Counted from the first letter of the stretch, positions 31,466 through 43,251 are shown. The stretch is 64,000 nucleotides of DNA from Eriocheir sinensis (GCF_024679095.1 NC_066529.1:3773094-3837093); one strand, 5' to 3'. The notes: generated by a model not told the origin, from the letters alone. Numbers and translations: made by a program.

Positions 31466-32450
31466 TGCCAAGACAACTCTTGCCTGGCGACGAAGCCTGA
31501 AACGTAACTGTCTCTTGCATCTGCTCCTCCCATTTTCGCCCAGCATCACCACACCACACCACACCACACAACTCATCACTCCACACCATAGAGATCTTTG
31601 AAGGGAGAGGTACGGAAGTAGCCTGTGATTGGCTGGTCCTCGTGGACGCCATTGTGTGGACAGAGGAGGCCTTGCTACCTTGTAAATAAGTGTAATGCTT
31701 GCAGTTCTTGGGGCATTTTCTGCTCAATATGGGTTATGTACCGTGTCGAGCTTCAGTACAAAATAAGATGTGGCTTCACACTTTGAACATTCCTCATGAG
31801 CCAGCAAGAAGGCTTAGCTAGGCGGCAAAACTCCAAGGGAAAACTGGTTACCCAACGACAACTCCCGAGTATATTATGATGTAGATGGAAGTGACAAAAT
31901 TCATGTTGTTCGAGGAGATAATGTGCACTGTTGTATCAGGAACATTAGAATTATTATGATGTAGAGGTAGCAGATGTTTGACTTTTCACACCGTTCCAGG
32001 TAGAGCACATGTTTTACGCTTGTCATGCAGTATTTGTACGTCAGTATACTTGCTTGGGCATAGGTGAATAGAGCCTGCAGCGTGAAAGACATGACACTGA
32101 TTAAGAGGAGTGAACTGGACACTGACATTCGATATATTTACTCATAGATAATCTCGTTTGGTTACATGCCCCGCCTCTCTAATCTAAAAGGAGAACTGTC
32201 ATGCAGCAACCATTCGTCGGCAGTCTCTGCACGCCATGGCCATTGGTCTGGTGCACTCGTCCCTTATCTCACTACATTCTTGTGCGGCGCCAGTAATAAA
32301 ATTCCTTGCCATTTATACTCTTAACGCCAAAGCACTCAACATTCTGAAACGTTAGCGAATATAGTCGAAGGGTCGGTGGTGGCATCAAAATAGTAAGCAT
32401 AGAAGATTAATTAACCAGTTTATTTATTTTTAAAGGGAGAATGGAATGCG
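31466..32450. other. Intergenic stretch, nothing recognised
   Basis: Includes a (CCACA)n run at 31549-31570 and an inverted CCAAT box (GATTGGCTG) near 31627. Short minus-strand frames lack support. Confidence 0.5.
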
Positions 32451-32458
32451 CAGTGTAG

Positions 32459-32990
32459 AACATAAGGAGTCTGCAAAAGGCCGGTTGGGCTGTACTAGGC
32501 AGATCGTCTAACCATGGTGACGGTTCGTACTCTAGTGTGATTTACAGCCCTTGTTACGTACCGAAAACTTCAATCCGTTGAGACACAAAACACGCAGGGA
32601 TATCTGTAGGAGCCTGCAAAGCGTAGTGAGCCAGACCGTCTATCCAACGGTGACAGTTCTTACTCTACTGTGATTTATGGTCTGTTGCATTTTGACACGA
32701 CAGCACTGAACTGAAACTTTTTTTGGAGGTGAGGGAGGATAAGAGCATCCATAAACGATTTGATAAAGCCAGACCGTGACAGTGATCGTGACTCCTCAGT
32801 GATACATAGCTTTTATCTTATTCCTTCTTAAATATTGACTATTTGGCAATCAACTTGAACAATAAGAAGAAAAACAATATTTTCCTTAGGCGGGGGAAGG
32901 GGGAGGCTAAAAGCCTGCTGAATGTTGTAAGGCCAGACCATCTAACTTAAGGTGACAGTTCGTACACCAATATCATTTATAATCCGTCTT
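32459..32990 (+). repeat. Diverged tandem repeat, about four units of 130-170 bp
   Basis: GGTGACGGTTCGTACTCTAGTGTGATTTA near 32516 recurs as GGTGACAGTTCTTACTCTACTGTGATTTA near 32648, and more weakly near 32775 and 32950, usually preceded by GCCAGACCGTCTA-like sequence. The first unit begins with CATAAGGAGTCTGCAAAAGG, as in the repeat in NIP7 intron 3. Confidence 0.65.
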
Positions 32991-32994
32991 GTGT

Positions 32995-33336
32995 TGGCCG
33001 ACCGCGTGGCTGCTACTGAACGGCCTTGGCGGGCGAGTCAACAACAACTCTGCGCGGGGCGGCGTAGGGCAGTGCGGCGCGTGGCTCACTGCAAGCACCC
33101 CCGGCCACCCCGTCACAACAGTGACTGAGAGAGAGAGAGAGTTTATCGTTGCAAAAGTACACATCAAAGGAGAACGGAGGAGCATTCCATCCCAACCCCC
33201 AGGCAATGCATAATGTGACTTGTAATAGTACAAGAAACGTGTGTACAATATTCCTGTCACTATGCTGTAGAGGCTATGATAAGATCCGGAATATAATGAT
33301 AGAAAAACTGGTAAATAAATAGTGCATGAAACCAAC

Positions 33337-33379
<43 letters not shown>

Positions 33380-33941
33380 CTTTGTGTATGATGGTTTTCT
33401 TACGAATCCCCCAGTTTGATAATAGCAACAAGAACAAAGAAAACAACAATGATAATACGAATAATTAAATAATCACGAAAACCGTTCACATCATCGTCAT
33501 TCACGCCATTTCTTTCCTCTTCCACACCAGACGGAAGAAGGACACTGATAAGGCACAGCAAAAGGGAACATCAGAGTCTGTGAACAACCAAACAACGCCT
33601 TCTGTGCTGTGGCTGTTGCAAGTACCCGTCCAGGGCGTCCGTACCAGCACCAGGGGGCAGGAGTGCAGTCGCTCAGAGTGGCACTGTGGCGGTGAGTGGT
33701 GCCAGAGCTCGCCGCTAAGGGGCCTTCGCGGGGTCGAGGACGAGACCGAGGAAAGGAGAGTGAGTCCTTCCATTTGTGCGGCCTTCGAGAACTAACATGA
33801 GGGCGATGTGCGGGTGCTGAGTGGTCGGGGGCCGCTAAGTGACCTGTGTGTGTTGACGTGTGTGTGTCTGGCTGGCGGGCAGCAAGGCGGGCAGTGCCTC
33901 AGCCACCACCGTTGTCGCCGCTGTACAGTTCAACCGGCGCC
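32995..33941 (+). promoter_or_regulatory. CpG- and GC-rich leader region of a possible fourth gene
   Basis: Two GC-rich blocks (32995-33115 and 33590-33940), unlike the AT-rich surroundings, precede an ATG with a donor 51 nt later. A short upstream frame (ATG at 33797, stop after seven codons) lies in the leader. No TATA box was seen. A GA microsatellite (33342-33374) separates the blocks. Confidence 0.35.
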
Positions 33942-34190
33942 ATGCAGGGGAAGGCAGCCTCGTCGGTGAGGATGAAGACGGAGCGGAGCGTGGTAAGTGT
34001 TCCTTCGCTGTTCACGTTGATAACCTTTTTTCTTTATCTCCCTTCTCCTTTGTTGTTTACTTGCAACAATAAACTATCAATCGATCATCTTTACTTGCAT
34101 GATTGACTTCGCGCAGTTGGCATGCTCTTTAATTAGCACGTGCCTGTACTTTTTTTTTTTTTTTTAATTGTCTTTCAGGAAGCTAAGTTG
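33942..34190 (+). CDS. Possible 5' coding exons of an unrecognised gene (partial)
   Basis: The first in-frame ATG after a TGA at 33840 opens MQGKAASSVRMKTERSV (17 codons, 33942-33992), ending at a good phase-0 donor (GTG|GTAAGT). At 34179-34190 a 12-nt segment (GAAGCTAAGTTG, E-A-K-L) is flanked by a long T tract with TTTCAG before it and GTAAGT after it, so it could be a phase-0 microexon. I do not recognise the protein. No further exon could be found to the right, so the rest would lie beyond the window or be missed, and most of 34-64 kb would be intron. Alternatively this is a non-coding transcript start. Support is splice signals and base composition only. Confidence 0.35.
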
Positions 34191-34379
34191 GTAAGTTTGT
34201 CATTACTGTTCCTCAGAATGCCTCTTCTTTACATGCATATTTTCAGTCCTTTATGGTTGTTGAAATTCTAAGTACTTTCCCCCTCCTTCATTCATCCCCT
34301 TTCGATAAGTGTTTTCCAAAGAGGTTTTCTCCTAAACCTAAAGGATGCCGCGGGTTACACAGAGCAGCTCCTGTACGCG

Positions 34380-35250
34380 ATAGATAGAAAGATAGATATG
34401 ATATGGATAGATAGACAGACAGACAAAATGGGATCTTCTGTCACGGTGTTGAGAAGTACTTACGTCACAGCCTGTTAGTATGCCTAGGGATAAAAAATGA
34501 CAAGAAAAGGTTCGATATGCTTCTTTATCTCACCCTATGAAATACAGACTTACACAACGGTCTGAACGGCGTACATACAATCTAATATTTGATAATGATT
34601 ATGCTTCGATGCCTGTTACCTCACCTCGGTCATTATGCAAGGCTGTATGTAGAGAGGGCTGGGGAGTCAGTAGGGGAGAATCATCCCTTCCACCTGAATA
34701 TTTATTGGTCTTGGATGGAGTTTGGCATATTTTGTAGGTTATGCTTCATTGCTCAAGACTCTATAGTACGCTAAACTAATCCCTTCCCCTTCCCCAACAC
34801 ACACACACAAAAAAAGTTTCTTAATGCGGTCATAGTTGTCACGAAATGTATAGCCTACTTCCACAACTCCAGGTAGGTAGGACATACTGAAGATTCACAA
34901 TAACCTCCGGAATCACTAATTCTACTTAGTATTTTGTCGCAGCTTTGCCATTTCAAGTCACTATACATTCGTACTCTATTAGTTAACGTACTGTACAACG
35001 CTAGGACAGTCTTTAATCCACGCTATAACGAAGTAAAAAAGAAAGTAGGAGATATGCTTGAGATGCTTCTCTGATTTGGGTCACGAGGTTCACACTCCTT
35101 CAACGCTCTGTGCAACCCAAGGGCAGTCCCTAACTCCCACAAAAGCCTCACTAGAAGCCTCAATGGGAGTGACTGCTGACGCTTTATCCACAACACGACG
35201 TGACATGGAGACTTGGACATTGTTTAGCGTGACATGTAAAGCGTACTAAC
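34380..35250. other. Non-repetitive stretch, no supported exon
   Basis: Starts with GATA-type repeats (34380-34425) and then mixed sequence. A 66-codon frame at 34537-34737 has no domain or splice context. Confidence 0.5.
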
Positions 35251-35266
35251 GTCAGACTGTAGTAAG

Positions 35267-35268
<2 letters not shown>

Positions 35269-35313
<45 letters not shown>

Positions 35314-35370
35314 TCAAGGGCATGTATATATGACGAGAACTTAGTGAATAGTATCTACCTTGGCAACACC

Positions 35371-35438
<68 letters not shown>

Positions 35439-35515
35439 ATTGACTGAAACTTTACTCTCAGATTTTATCCACATGTGAAGAAGAAAAAAAAAACCGATTT
35501 ACGACCTGCATGAAC

Positions 35516-35566
<51 letters not shown>
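35269..35566. repeat. Inverted CT / GA microsatellite cluster
   Basis: A CT run (35269-35309) is followed by two GA runs (35374-35434 and 35520-35566). CT and GA are complementary, so hairpins of 40 bp or more are possible. Confidence 0.93.
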
Positions 35567-35570
<4 letters not shown>

Positions 35571-35814
35571 CAGTTAACCAGTTTTCTTTGAGCGCTTGAC
35601 GGGAACCTTTCATCATACCTACACGTTTTAGATCACATGGAAAATAATCACACTCTTTATTTCTCATCATCATCTATCTCGCTGTTCCTTTCACCTCGCC
35701 TCCATTTCTCCTCCTCTCCTCTATATCCTTCGTGCAACTTTTCCTTCTCTCTCGGCGGCCTGTTCTGGGCAGCGCATGCTTTTGGGGACACGAATAACAT
35801 CAACTAATAACATC

Positions 35815-35985
35815 ATTCAAGAGGAAGGTATCAGGACACCTCACGAAATTGACTGCGCTTTCGGCCACCTCTTCGGATTCTTTACAGGAGCAGCGAGTAG
35901 CGGGCTTTTTTTATTGTTTCCTTTGTTTTAGTGCCCTTGTGCTGTCTCCTTTGCTGTAAAAAATAAAGAAAATAAAAAAGCTTGG
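35815..35985 (+). mobile_element. LINE 3'-tail fragment
   Basis: AAGAGGAAGGTATCAGGACACCTCACGAAATTGAC, then GGAGCAGCGAGTAGCGGGCT, a T run, and GCTGTAAAAAATAAAGAAAA follow the layout of the tail at 41.9 kb. Plus orientation, truncated at the 5' side. Confidence 0.8.
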
Positions 35986-36655
35986 GAGTTACTAACGCGG
36001 ATGGCCTCCCTCGCCTTCTATAAATCCGTTCTTCTCGTTCTGAGCAGCGCGTGTGTCTGAAAACATCGAGAGTATGAAAAAGGCCTCAAAGATCAGCGTT
36101 TATATCCACTTTCTGACTTCTCCTTTCGTAGCTACACCGTCTATTTTCATTCTTCTCTTCTATTCCTATCTAAGTGGCACGCGTAAAGGTCGGAGCGTGA
36201 ATAAACAAATAAATAACATAAAAAAAAGAGAGCAAGCTACCCACCACGTGCTACCTTCGATCTAGTCCCCACCAGCTCCTCCCAGCTACACCCTCTCTTC
36301 TCCTTCTCCTCCTCTCTCTGTGCGGGCGGGCGGAGAATAGCAAGAAAAGTATGCCAATGTTGGGAGCGTTTACTGCCACGTGCTTAGTTGCCTTCCTCTC
36401 TGCCTCACCCTCTTCTTCCCTCCTATCCTCCTCCTCCTCCTAGTACACGCCCCCGCCGCGCCCACTCTGCGACGGAGAAGACTATGGTTATGTGCCAAGC
36501 TCTGTGTGTGTGTGTGTGTGTGTGTGTATCGCCACTGCCAGCAAACTCGCGGAAGACGAGGGACAAAGCAGATTTTTTACCAAGTTGTCCACCACTGTTC
36601 TTGCTCTAGATTTTTCTTTCTCTCTCTCTTCCCCCCCACGTAGCAGTTCTCGGTG

Positions 36656-36702
<47 letters not shown>

Positions 36703-36973
36703 CAGATGTTGACGCACTTACGGTTGGGAAAAGGGTAAAAAAAAGTGTGTGGGCTTCCCTCTTAAAGTGACTTCCCCCATTACATGAGAGAGAGAGAGAG
36801 AGGAAGGGTGGGGATGACGCGAAGGACACCTGATTTTCGTGTGTGTGTGTGCGTGTGAGCCTAATCGTGTTTTCTTATCTATTGAACTCTAGACTCGAGG
36901 CAGACAGAGGCCAGACACCTTTTTTGTGGTGACCCTTATAATCTTTAAAGGTCTGTGCTCTCTTGTGGTCTGA

Positions 36974-37005
<32 letters not shown>

Positions 37006-37070
37006 GTGATGGTTAAGGCTCTTGTCATGCTGATGAAGAGGATTAAATATTCGGAGACAGCAGAAAAGGT
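35986..37070. other. Simple-repeat-rich stretch, no supported gene
   Basis: Holds GT runs (36502-36527, 36977-37005), a CT run (36658-36700), a short GA run (36786-36802) and mixed sequence between them. Confidence 0.6.
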
Positions 37071-37079
37071 TACTAAGGA

Positions 37080-37786
37080 ACAGACGAAAAAGGAAAGTGA
37101 TTATTAAGAAAAAAAAATGTAATACTGTAAAGAACGGGAAGAGGAAGGAGGACTAGGAGAGGAAATGGGTCTAGATTGAAGGAGATGAAAATGTACTTAA
37201 AGGAGATTAAGAGGAGGAAGAGACGCATTAAGGTGATGAAGGAAGAAGATCTGGAGAAGGAGGAGAAGAGAGCTTGAGAATAAAGGAAAAAAGCCAAGTT
37301 AGATAATTCCTCGTGTGAGAAAACAGCGTGAAGAGATAAAGAAAGAAAAAATGAGAATAAATCAAATCAAGACGAAGATTGTTTACGTAGAAGACAACGG
37401 AAATTGGGAATGGAAAAGAGGAAGAGGAGTTGGTTGTGGTGGTGAGGAGGAGGGTATGACGATTATAAGAGCTGAACAAGACAACAGGAAGGAGGATGTG
37501 AGGGGAGGTAGAGGAGGAACGTGGTAAGAAGACAACAGGAAAGAGGGAAGGAGGAGGAGTGGGCAGAGGAGAGGAGACCAAGAAACGAGAGAGAGGGATG
37601 AAAGGAAAGAAAGAAAGGGAAGAAGGAAGGAAGAATGGAAAGTAGAAAGAAGGCAAAAAACTAACGAACGAACGGAAAAACAAACGAATGGAGAAGGGAA
37701 AGGAAAAGCGGGAAGGAAGGAATAGAAGGGAGGAAAAAAAGGCTCAAGAAATGGAGAGATAATTGAAAAGCCACTGATAACGATTG

Positions 37787-37848
<62 letters not shown>
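37080..37848. repeat. Polypurine block ending in a (GA)n array
   Basis: About 770 bp with A/G strongly dominant on the + strand, ending in a pure GA run at 37792-37847. Minus-strand Ser/Leu/Phe/Pro frames of 150 codons are composition artefacts. Confidence 0.85.
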
Positions 37849-37968
37849 GTGTACACCAAGCTATCTACATACTGGTGGACAGGAATGACTCAGTGACGTG
37901 TGGCCGCCAGAAATAACTGTGTTCCCTTTGTCGTACTTAATCGAAATGAAAGAAAGACCCAGAACCAT

Positions 37969-37992
37969 CACCACCACCACCACGTGACGTCA
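37969..37992. promoter_or_regulatory. Overlapping E-box and CRE motif
   Basis: CACGTG (37981-37986) overlaps the palindromic CRE core TGACGTCA (37985-37992), giving CACGTGACGTCA, just after a short ACC repeat. These are consensus sites for bHLH and CREB/ATF factors. A chance match is possible; no promoter is identified nearby. Confidence 0.25.
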
Positions 37993-38039
37993 TACTTTAA
38001 AGGGCAATGACTTGGGCTAAATTTGCCGCCACTGTTACG

Positions 38040-38570
38040 AATACCTTTCTTTATATCTTCATTCCTATTGTACCCTTCGTTCACTCCTCCTTCTCCTCCT
38101 CCTCTTCCTCCTCCTGTTCCTCTGCTTACTCACGAATGTTCTCTCCTTATACCCTTATTTATTTACACCCTTCACTTTTTTTTCTCTTCCTCTTCATCAT
38201 CATCTATCTCGCAGTTTCCTTTTTCCTTTTTCCTTTCCTCCACCTCTTCTCTCCTCCTCTCTCTATATTCTTGTAACTTTTCCTTCTCTCTCCTTCACTC
38301 TCGTTTTCTTCCTCTTGCTCTCTTTCCTTTATTTTTTTCCCTACTCTCGGTTATCCCACGTACTCTTCCCTTCCCTCTCCCTTCCCCTTCTTTTCTCTTC
38401 CCTTTCTATCATCTCAAATACATCCCCTCCCTTGCCCACCCCTTCCATCTCTTTCTTCCTCTCTCCCTTGGACCTCTTTCTTTCCCATGCTTCTTCCTCC
38501 TCCCCGCTACTCTCCTTGTCCTCGTCACACCTGCCTTCCCACACACCTGGTTACTTTTCTCACCTTCGCT
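38040..38570. repeat. Polypyrimidine block
   Basis: About 530 bp of almost pure C/T on the + strand, without a regular unit. The 218-codon plus-strand Ser/Leu/Phe/Pro frame across it is not called a gene. Confidence 0.85.
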
Positions 38571-38949
38571 TCGCCACCAAACCGTCTGCTGTGTTGCCTG
38601 TGTCCGTCACCATATGCTCGCCAATTCAACCGTGCCCAGAATTTTAGGTAATGTGGCTTGCTCGGGGACTGGCCAGTGATATACAGTAATTTAGGAAGGG
38701 GGCGGGGCTTATCTACCAAGCTAACGTGTATCGAGTGCAAGTGGATGCGAAGTAGAACTCAACGATTATAAACACCTGAATTTCCTGTCTGGTTTCTTCT
38801 CCCTGATGTTGTTTGCTCGCTGGCTGCTACTGGTCTTGATATGTCCGCTTTCACCCTCTGGTCTGGTTCACGTGGGCAGACACACACACACACACGCACG
38901 CGCGCGTAAGGTCATGCTGAGAGGTAGGCTAGGCTAGACTACTTAAAAC

Positions 38950-38953
38950 CCTG

Positions 38954-38995
<42 letters not shown>

Positions 38996-39340
38996 CTCCT
39001 CTACCCCCTTCTTCATCTCTCCTCCTCCTCCTCTTCCTCCTTGTGTGATAGTTTTAAAAATAATGTAGCACAGTTTACATCAATCCTTCCCGCTTTTCCT
39101 TGTAAATTAACTGGAGTCTTTCGCAAGAGATAAGGCGTGCTTTTCTTTTTCCTTTTTTTTCTTCTTATTTTTGTCTGAAGGTTGACTGAGAGGGAGGGAG
39201 GGGGAGGGAGGGAGATAACCGTTCCTACTCTTTTTTCTTCTTAAATTGTACAACTAGCGAATAACTGTGGATCTGACTCAGGGAATATGGATGGCACTCA
39301 CTATATAAGTTATCTGTAGAACTTTGCACTAATACCTCCT
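38950..39340. other. Microsatellite and mixed sequence, no gene
   Basis: A GT run (38960-38993), T-rich sequence and mixed sequence; nothing coding is recognised. Confidence 0.6.
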
Positions 39341-39990
39341 TTTCTATATTCATCTTCTCCCCTTCTCTCTCTTCTCTCTCCCTTCCTCCTCCTCATCATC
39401 ATCTTCCTCTGTTACACTTCCTCTTTGGTTTGTTTGCTCTCCCTTTTCCTGCTTATTCTCCTCCTCTTACTTTGTTTTTTTTCCTCTTTTTCCTCTCAAT
39501 CATGTTTCTTCGATTCTCCAGGTTCTCTTCCTCTTTCTTTTCCTCCTCCTCCTCCTCCTCCTCCTCTTGTTTGCTTCTCTTCCCACTTCCTCATGGTTGG
39601 TCTGTCATACACGTCCTTCGTGAACTCCAACCTTACTGCATTACTGTTTCCTTTGTCCCTCCTCCTCTTCCTGCTCATATACATCCTTCTCTTGTTTTTC
39701 TTCCTTTCCTTTATCGTCATCATTTTCTTCCTCCTCACGTTATCATCATTTTATTTTTTTCCTTTATTGTTACTACTACCACCATTTACTACTACTACTA
39801 CTACTACTACTTCTACTACTATTACTGCTACTACTACTATTTTATCACTCCTCCTACTCCTCCTCATCTTTTTCTTATTATTATTTCACATTCTCTTCCT
39901 CTTCCTCCTCTTCCTCCTTTTTTCCTCCTCTTCCACCTCCTCCTCCTCCTCCTCCTTATCATCATCATCATCATCATCTTCGCTTTGACA
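39340..39990. repeat. Polypyrimidine block with TCC, ACT and ATC arrays
   Basis: C/T-dominated sequence with TCC repeats (39540-39568, 39930-39955), ACT repeats (39776-39838) and an ATC run (39956-39978). Two overlapping plus-strand frames of about 190 codons are repeat translations. Confidence 0.85.
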
Positions 39991-40229
39991 GATAAAAAAA
40001 AAATCTAATTACACCATGACATGACTGACGGCCGCTCCTGACAAGATGAAATGACAGCTGACGTGTGTGTGTATGTGTGTGTGTGTGTGTGTGTGTGTCG
40101 AGGATGGTATGCATGTCTCATTATAGCCCAAAGAAGCTAGCTAGATAGGTCTGTTTGTCTGTGTGTGTCCACCCGTATGTTTGGTTTGCCTCACTACATA
40201 ATGATGCTGTTGTTTGTGACCTATAATAC

Positions 40230-40465
40230 GGTGTTGATGCGTGTTGTGGTGGGCCGGGCCAACGTTCCCAGATTGTCGTACTCAGCCTCCCATGTTTGCC
40301 GATTTCCAACCCCAAAACTGCCTCCTCGACCCCAATAACTGCCTTCATATATAGTTATCGTTAAAATGGTTAATTATTGGTGTTTTTTTGGCAATAGCTA
40401 TGACTCAGAAACCGGTAAATACGAGGCTCTGAGTACGATAATCTGGCAACGGTGTGGTGGGGGTC
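40230..40465. mobile_element. Fold-back pair of a dispersed repeat
   Basis: The right arm (about 40375-40462) contains CTCTGAGTACGATAATCTGG. The left arm (about 40258-40345) carries its complement, CCAGATTGTCGTACTCAGCC. Both strands therefore encode similar fragments (LSTTIWERW on minus, LSTIIWQRC on plus). The arms are separated by only about 30 bp. Confidence 0.7.
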
Positions 40466-40654
40466 CGTTGTGTGTTTTTTGTTGTAGTTTATCATATCTT
40501 GTTGTTTGTTGTACCACCATTATCACTTCCACTACCACCATCATGTTTTATTTATTTTTTTTCCCCTCTGGTGGTGGTGGTAATGAAGTTTCCATTAGTT
40601 TGTTTGCAGTCCTTTGTTATTGCGCTGATCTGTGTGTTACGGTGTTTGTTTGCA

Positions 40655-40745
40655 CTTATTTTTTTACGGTAAAGGAAGCATCTCAAAGGCGGAAACAAAG
40701 TAGAAAAGAGAAGCCCGCTGATCACTGCTCCTATATAAGAGAGTG
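40655..40745 (-). mobile_element. LINE 3'-tail fragment, minus orientation
   Basis: TTTTTTTACGGTAAAGGAAGCA, TCAAAGGCGGAAACAAAG and GCCCGCTGATCACTGCTCCT are the reverse complement of the tail seen at 41.98-42.07 kb. Confidence 0.75.
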
Positions 40746-41044
40746 TACTCGTAAATGAGAAGTCAAAATAAGTCTGTTGCGGGTGGTGTGTTGATACTCT
40801 CGCTAAAGTATTGCTGTGTTTGTTTGTGGTTTCCTATGGTTGCTATGTGTGTGTGTGTGTGTGTGTACGAACTTATGGTGTTTCTTTCCACTGTTTGTTT
40901 TGGTGTTTAAGTGTCGCGGTGTTTGTTGCAGTGACCACCAAGCTGTTTGTTATGCCTTCGGAGTGTGTTGCTGCATAGGCTCCGAAAATGGACGTGTTTG
41001 TTGAGATATCCTTCTTGTCATCGGTAACATTAGCAAGCGGGTAC

Positions 41045-41047
41045 TCG

Positions 41048-41101
<54 letters not shown>

Positions 41102-41204
41102 CTAAATCATGTTAAGAGATAGTCTAGATTCAGTCATTATTTTATTTATAGGATGTTGTGTAAAGATATTCTCGTATCTGTTTGCGTTCAGATCCTGCTA
41201 CTCC

Positions 41205-41265
<61 letters not shown>

Positions 41266-41302
41266 TTATTATTACTGTTGTTCTTGTTGGTGATGATGTT
41301 AT

Positions 41303-41366
<64 letters not shown>

Positions 41367-41370
41367 GCTA
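41045..41370. repeat. (CT)n, (ATT)n and (ACT)n arrays
   Basis: CT run 41050-41097, ATT run 41210-41272 and ACT run 41299-41366. Ile- and Leu-homopolymer frames here are repeat translations. Confidence 0.95.
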
Positions 41371-41516
41371 CTTATCTGTAACCCTTCTCAGTCACAGGAA
41401 ATGTTGAATATAAGTGAATAGTGAAATGCCGAGTCATCCGTCAAACAACGTCCGCCTTTGGAGAACGCTCGGTTAAATAATACCGACTGAAGCCCTCTTT
41501 TGTGACTTGGCAAAAG

Positions 41517-41583
41517 GTAGTGGTGGTGGTGGTGGTGGTGGTGGTGGGGTTACCTTGCATTATTATGTTACTGTTATACATGA

Positions 41584-41623
<40 letters not shown>

Positions 41624-41652
41624 AGGGGGGCAGTTGACTACAGAGTGGCATG

Positions 41653-41728
<76 letters not shown>

Positions 41729-41768
41729 TGTCTTGACGTAGGGCAATGTGTGTGTGTGTGTGTGTGAA
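41517..41768. repeat. Compound (GGT)n-(GT)n-(GA)n-(GT)n block
   Basis: GGT run 41518-41549, GT runs 41587-41623 and 41652-41677, GA run 41677-41725, and a further GT run 41747-41766. Confidence 0.95.
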
Positions 41769-41839
41769 GGAAGAGGCAGAGGGGGGGGGGAGAGGTGAAC
41801 ACGCTGTACACACGTGGTTGCCGCACACAAACCCGTCCA

Positions 41840-42085
41840 CTGCCCCTGACGCTGGTAAACTCTGGAACAATCTTTCTTCATCTGTATTTCTTAATGCCCA
41901 CGATTTGAACTCTTTCAAGAGGAGGGTATCAGGACACCTCTCCTCCCGAAATTGACCTATCTTTTGACCACTCCTCTTGACTCTTTTGTAGGAGCAGTGA
42001 GTAGCGGGCTTTCTTTTTTCATTAGTTTCCTTTTTTTTTTTTTTGCCCTTGAACTGTTTACTGTAAAAAAATAAAAAATAAAAAT
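41840..42085 (+). pseudogene. 3' end of a LINE: RT C-terminal remnant plus tail
   Basis: The plus frame reads KLWNNLSSSVFLNAHDLNSF followed by KRRVSGHLSSRN and a stop (about 41853-41955), the C-terminal pattern of many LINE reverse transcriptases (W-N-x-L ... F-K-x-x-L/V). It is followed by the tail GGAGCAGTGAGTAGCGGGCT, poly-T and TGTTTACTGTAAAAAAATAA. It is the longest copy of the tail repeated at 6.2, 6.3, 13.6, 35.8 and 40.7 kb. Confidence 0.8.
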
Positions 42086-42219
42086 AAATACACTCAAACA
42101 TACTTATATATACTATACACACAAACATGCACAAACAATCAAAACAAAAAACATTCACGCAAGTAAGTGGAGCTGATCTGCAATCCATCTCACCCGTTCG
42201 TCCACTTAGCTGTGATGTT

Positions 42220-42610
42220 AAGTAGTAAGGGTGGTGGTGAAGGTGGTGGTGGTGGTGGTGTTGATTGTAGTAGTGGTGGTAGTGGCTGTGGAGTTCGTTA
42301 AGGGGATGGTGATGATGGTAGAGAGGGTGGGGGAGGTGGCCGTGGTTATGGTGGTGATGATGATGATGATGATAGTGGTGGTGATTGTAATGGTGGTAAT
42401 GATGCTGGGGGTATATGTAGTGGAGATCGTCAAGGAGATGATGATGATGATGATGATGATGGTAGAGGTGGTGATGATCTAAGAGGTGGTGATGGTGATG
42501 GTGAAAGTAGTGGTGATGTTGGAGGTGATGGTGGTGGTGGTGGCAGTGGAGATGATGACATAGATTAAAATAATGATGTCGATGAGGATGAGGATAGTAA
42601 TGATAATGAT
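42220..42610. repeat. GTG / GAT-rich irregular repeat block
   Basis: About 390 bp of GGT, GAT and GTA trinucleotide mixtures. The 337-codon minus-strand His/Tyr-rich frame beginning here is not a gene. Confidence 0.85.
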
Positions 42611-42714
42611 AATAGTATATAATTAACAATAACAACTAATAACAACAATGATAGGCCAATAACATCATCAGATTGACTTATATAATTACCATACATAAGC
42701 TACAACAACATCAG

Positions 42715-43197
42715 TAGCAGTAGTAGTAGTAGTAGTAGTTGTCGTTGTTGTTGTTCTTTTTATTGTGTTGTTGATTGTCTCGAAGATAAGCAATACATCA
42801 ATAGACATAAACAACTAAGTCAGAAAAAAAGCCACAAAAATATATACCTGTCTATAGCCTGCCCCAACCCACCTTGCCCCGCCCCTCCCCGCCCCGCAGC
42901 GCAACACCCAACCCCACTCCAATCAGCCCCACCCCGCCCTTCCCGCCCCGCACCCCTGCCACACCCGTCACGCGGCAGCCCCGTGTTGCCAGGGGCGGGA
43001 CGGGACGGTATGGGGTGGGGTGGGTCTGGGGTCGAGATGCGAGAGGACCGTAGTAGTAGAAGCAGTAGTAATAGTAGTAGTAGTAGTAGTAGTAGTAGTG
43101 AGGAGGAGGAGGAGTTGGAGGTAGTAGTAATAGTAGTAGTAGTAGTAGTAATTGTAAGGAGAGGAGGATGAGTAGGAGATAGAGGTAGTAGTAGTAA

Positions 43198-43251
<54 letters not shown>

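Noticed and set aside
38023..38679. 218-codon plus-strand frame rich in Ser, Leu, Phe and Pro
   Set aside because: Product of the C/T-rich block; no homologous segment is recognised and a second frame is also open.
39425..40008. Two overlapping plus-strand frames of about 190 codons
   Set aside because: Polypyrimidine block translated in two frames; both are Ser/Leu/Phe-rich and neither has a domain.
41622..42635. 337-codon open frame on the minus strand, His/Tyr-rich
   Set aside because: Runs through GAT/GGT repeats, a LINE tail read backwards and several microsatellites; its parts have different origins.
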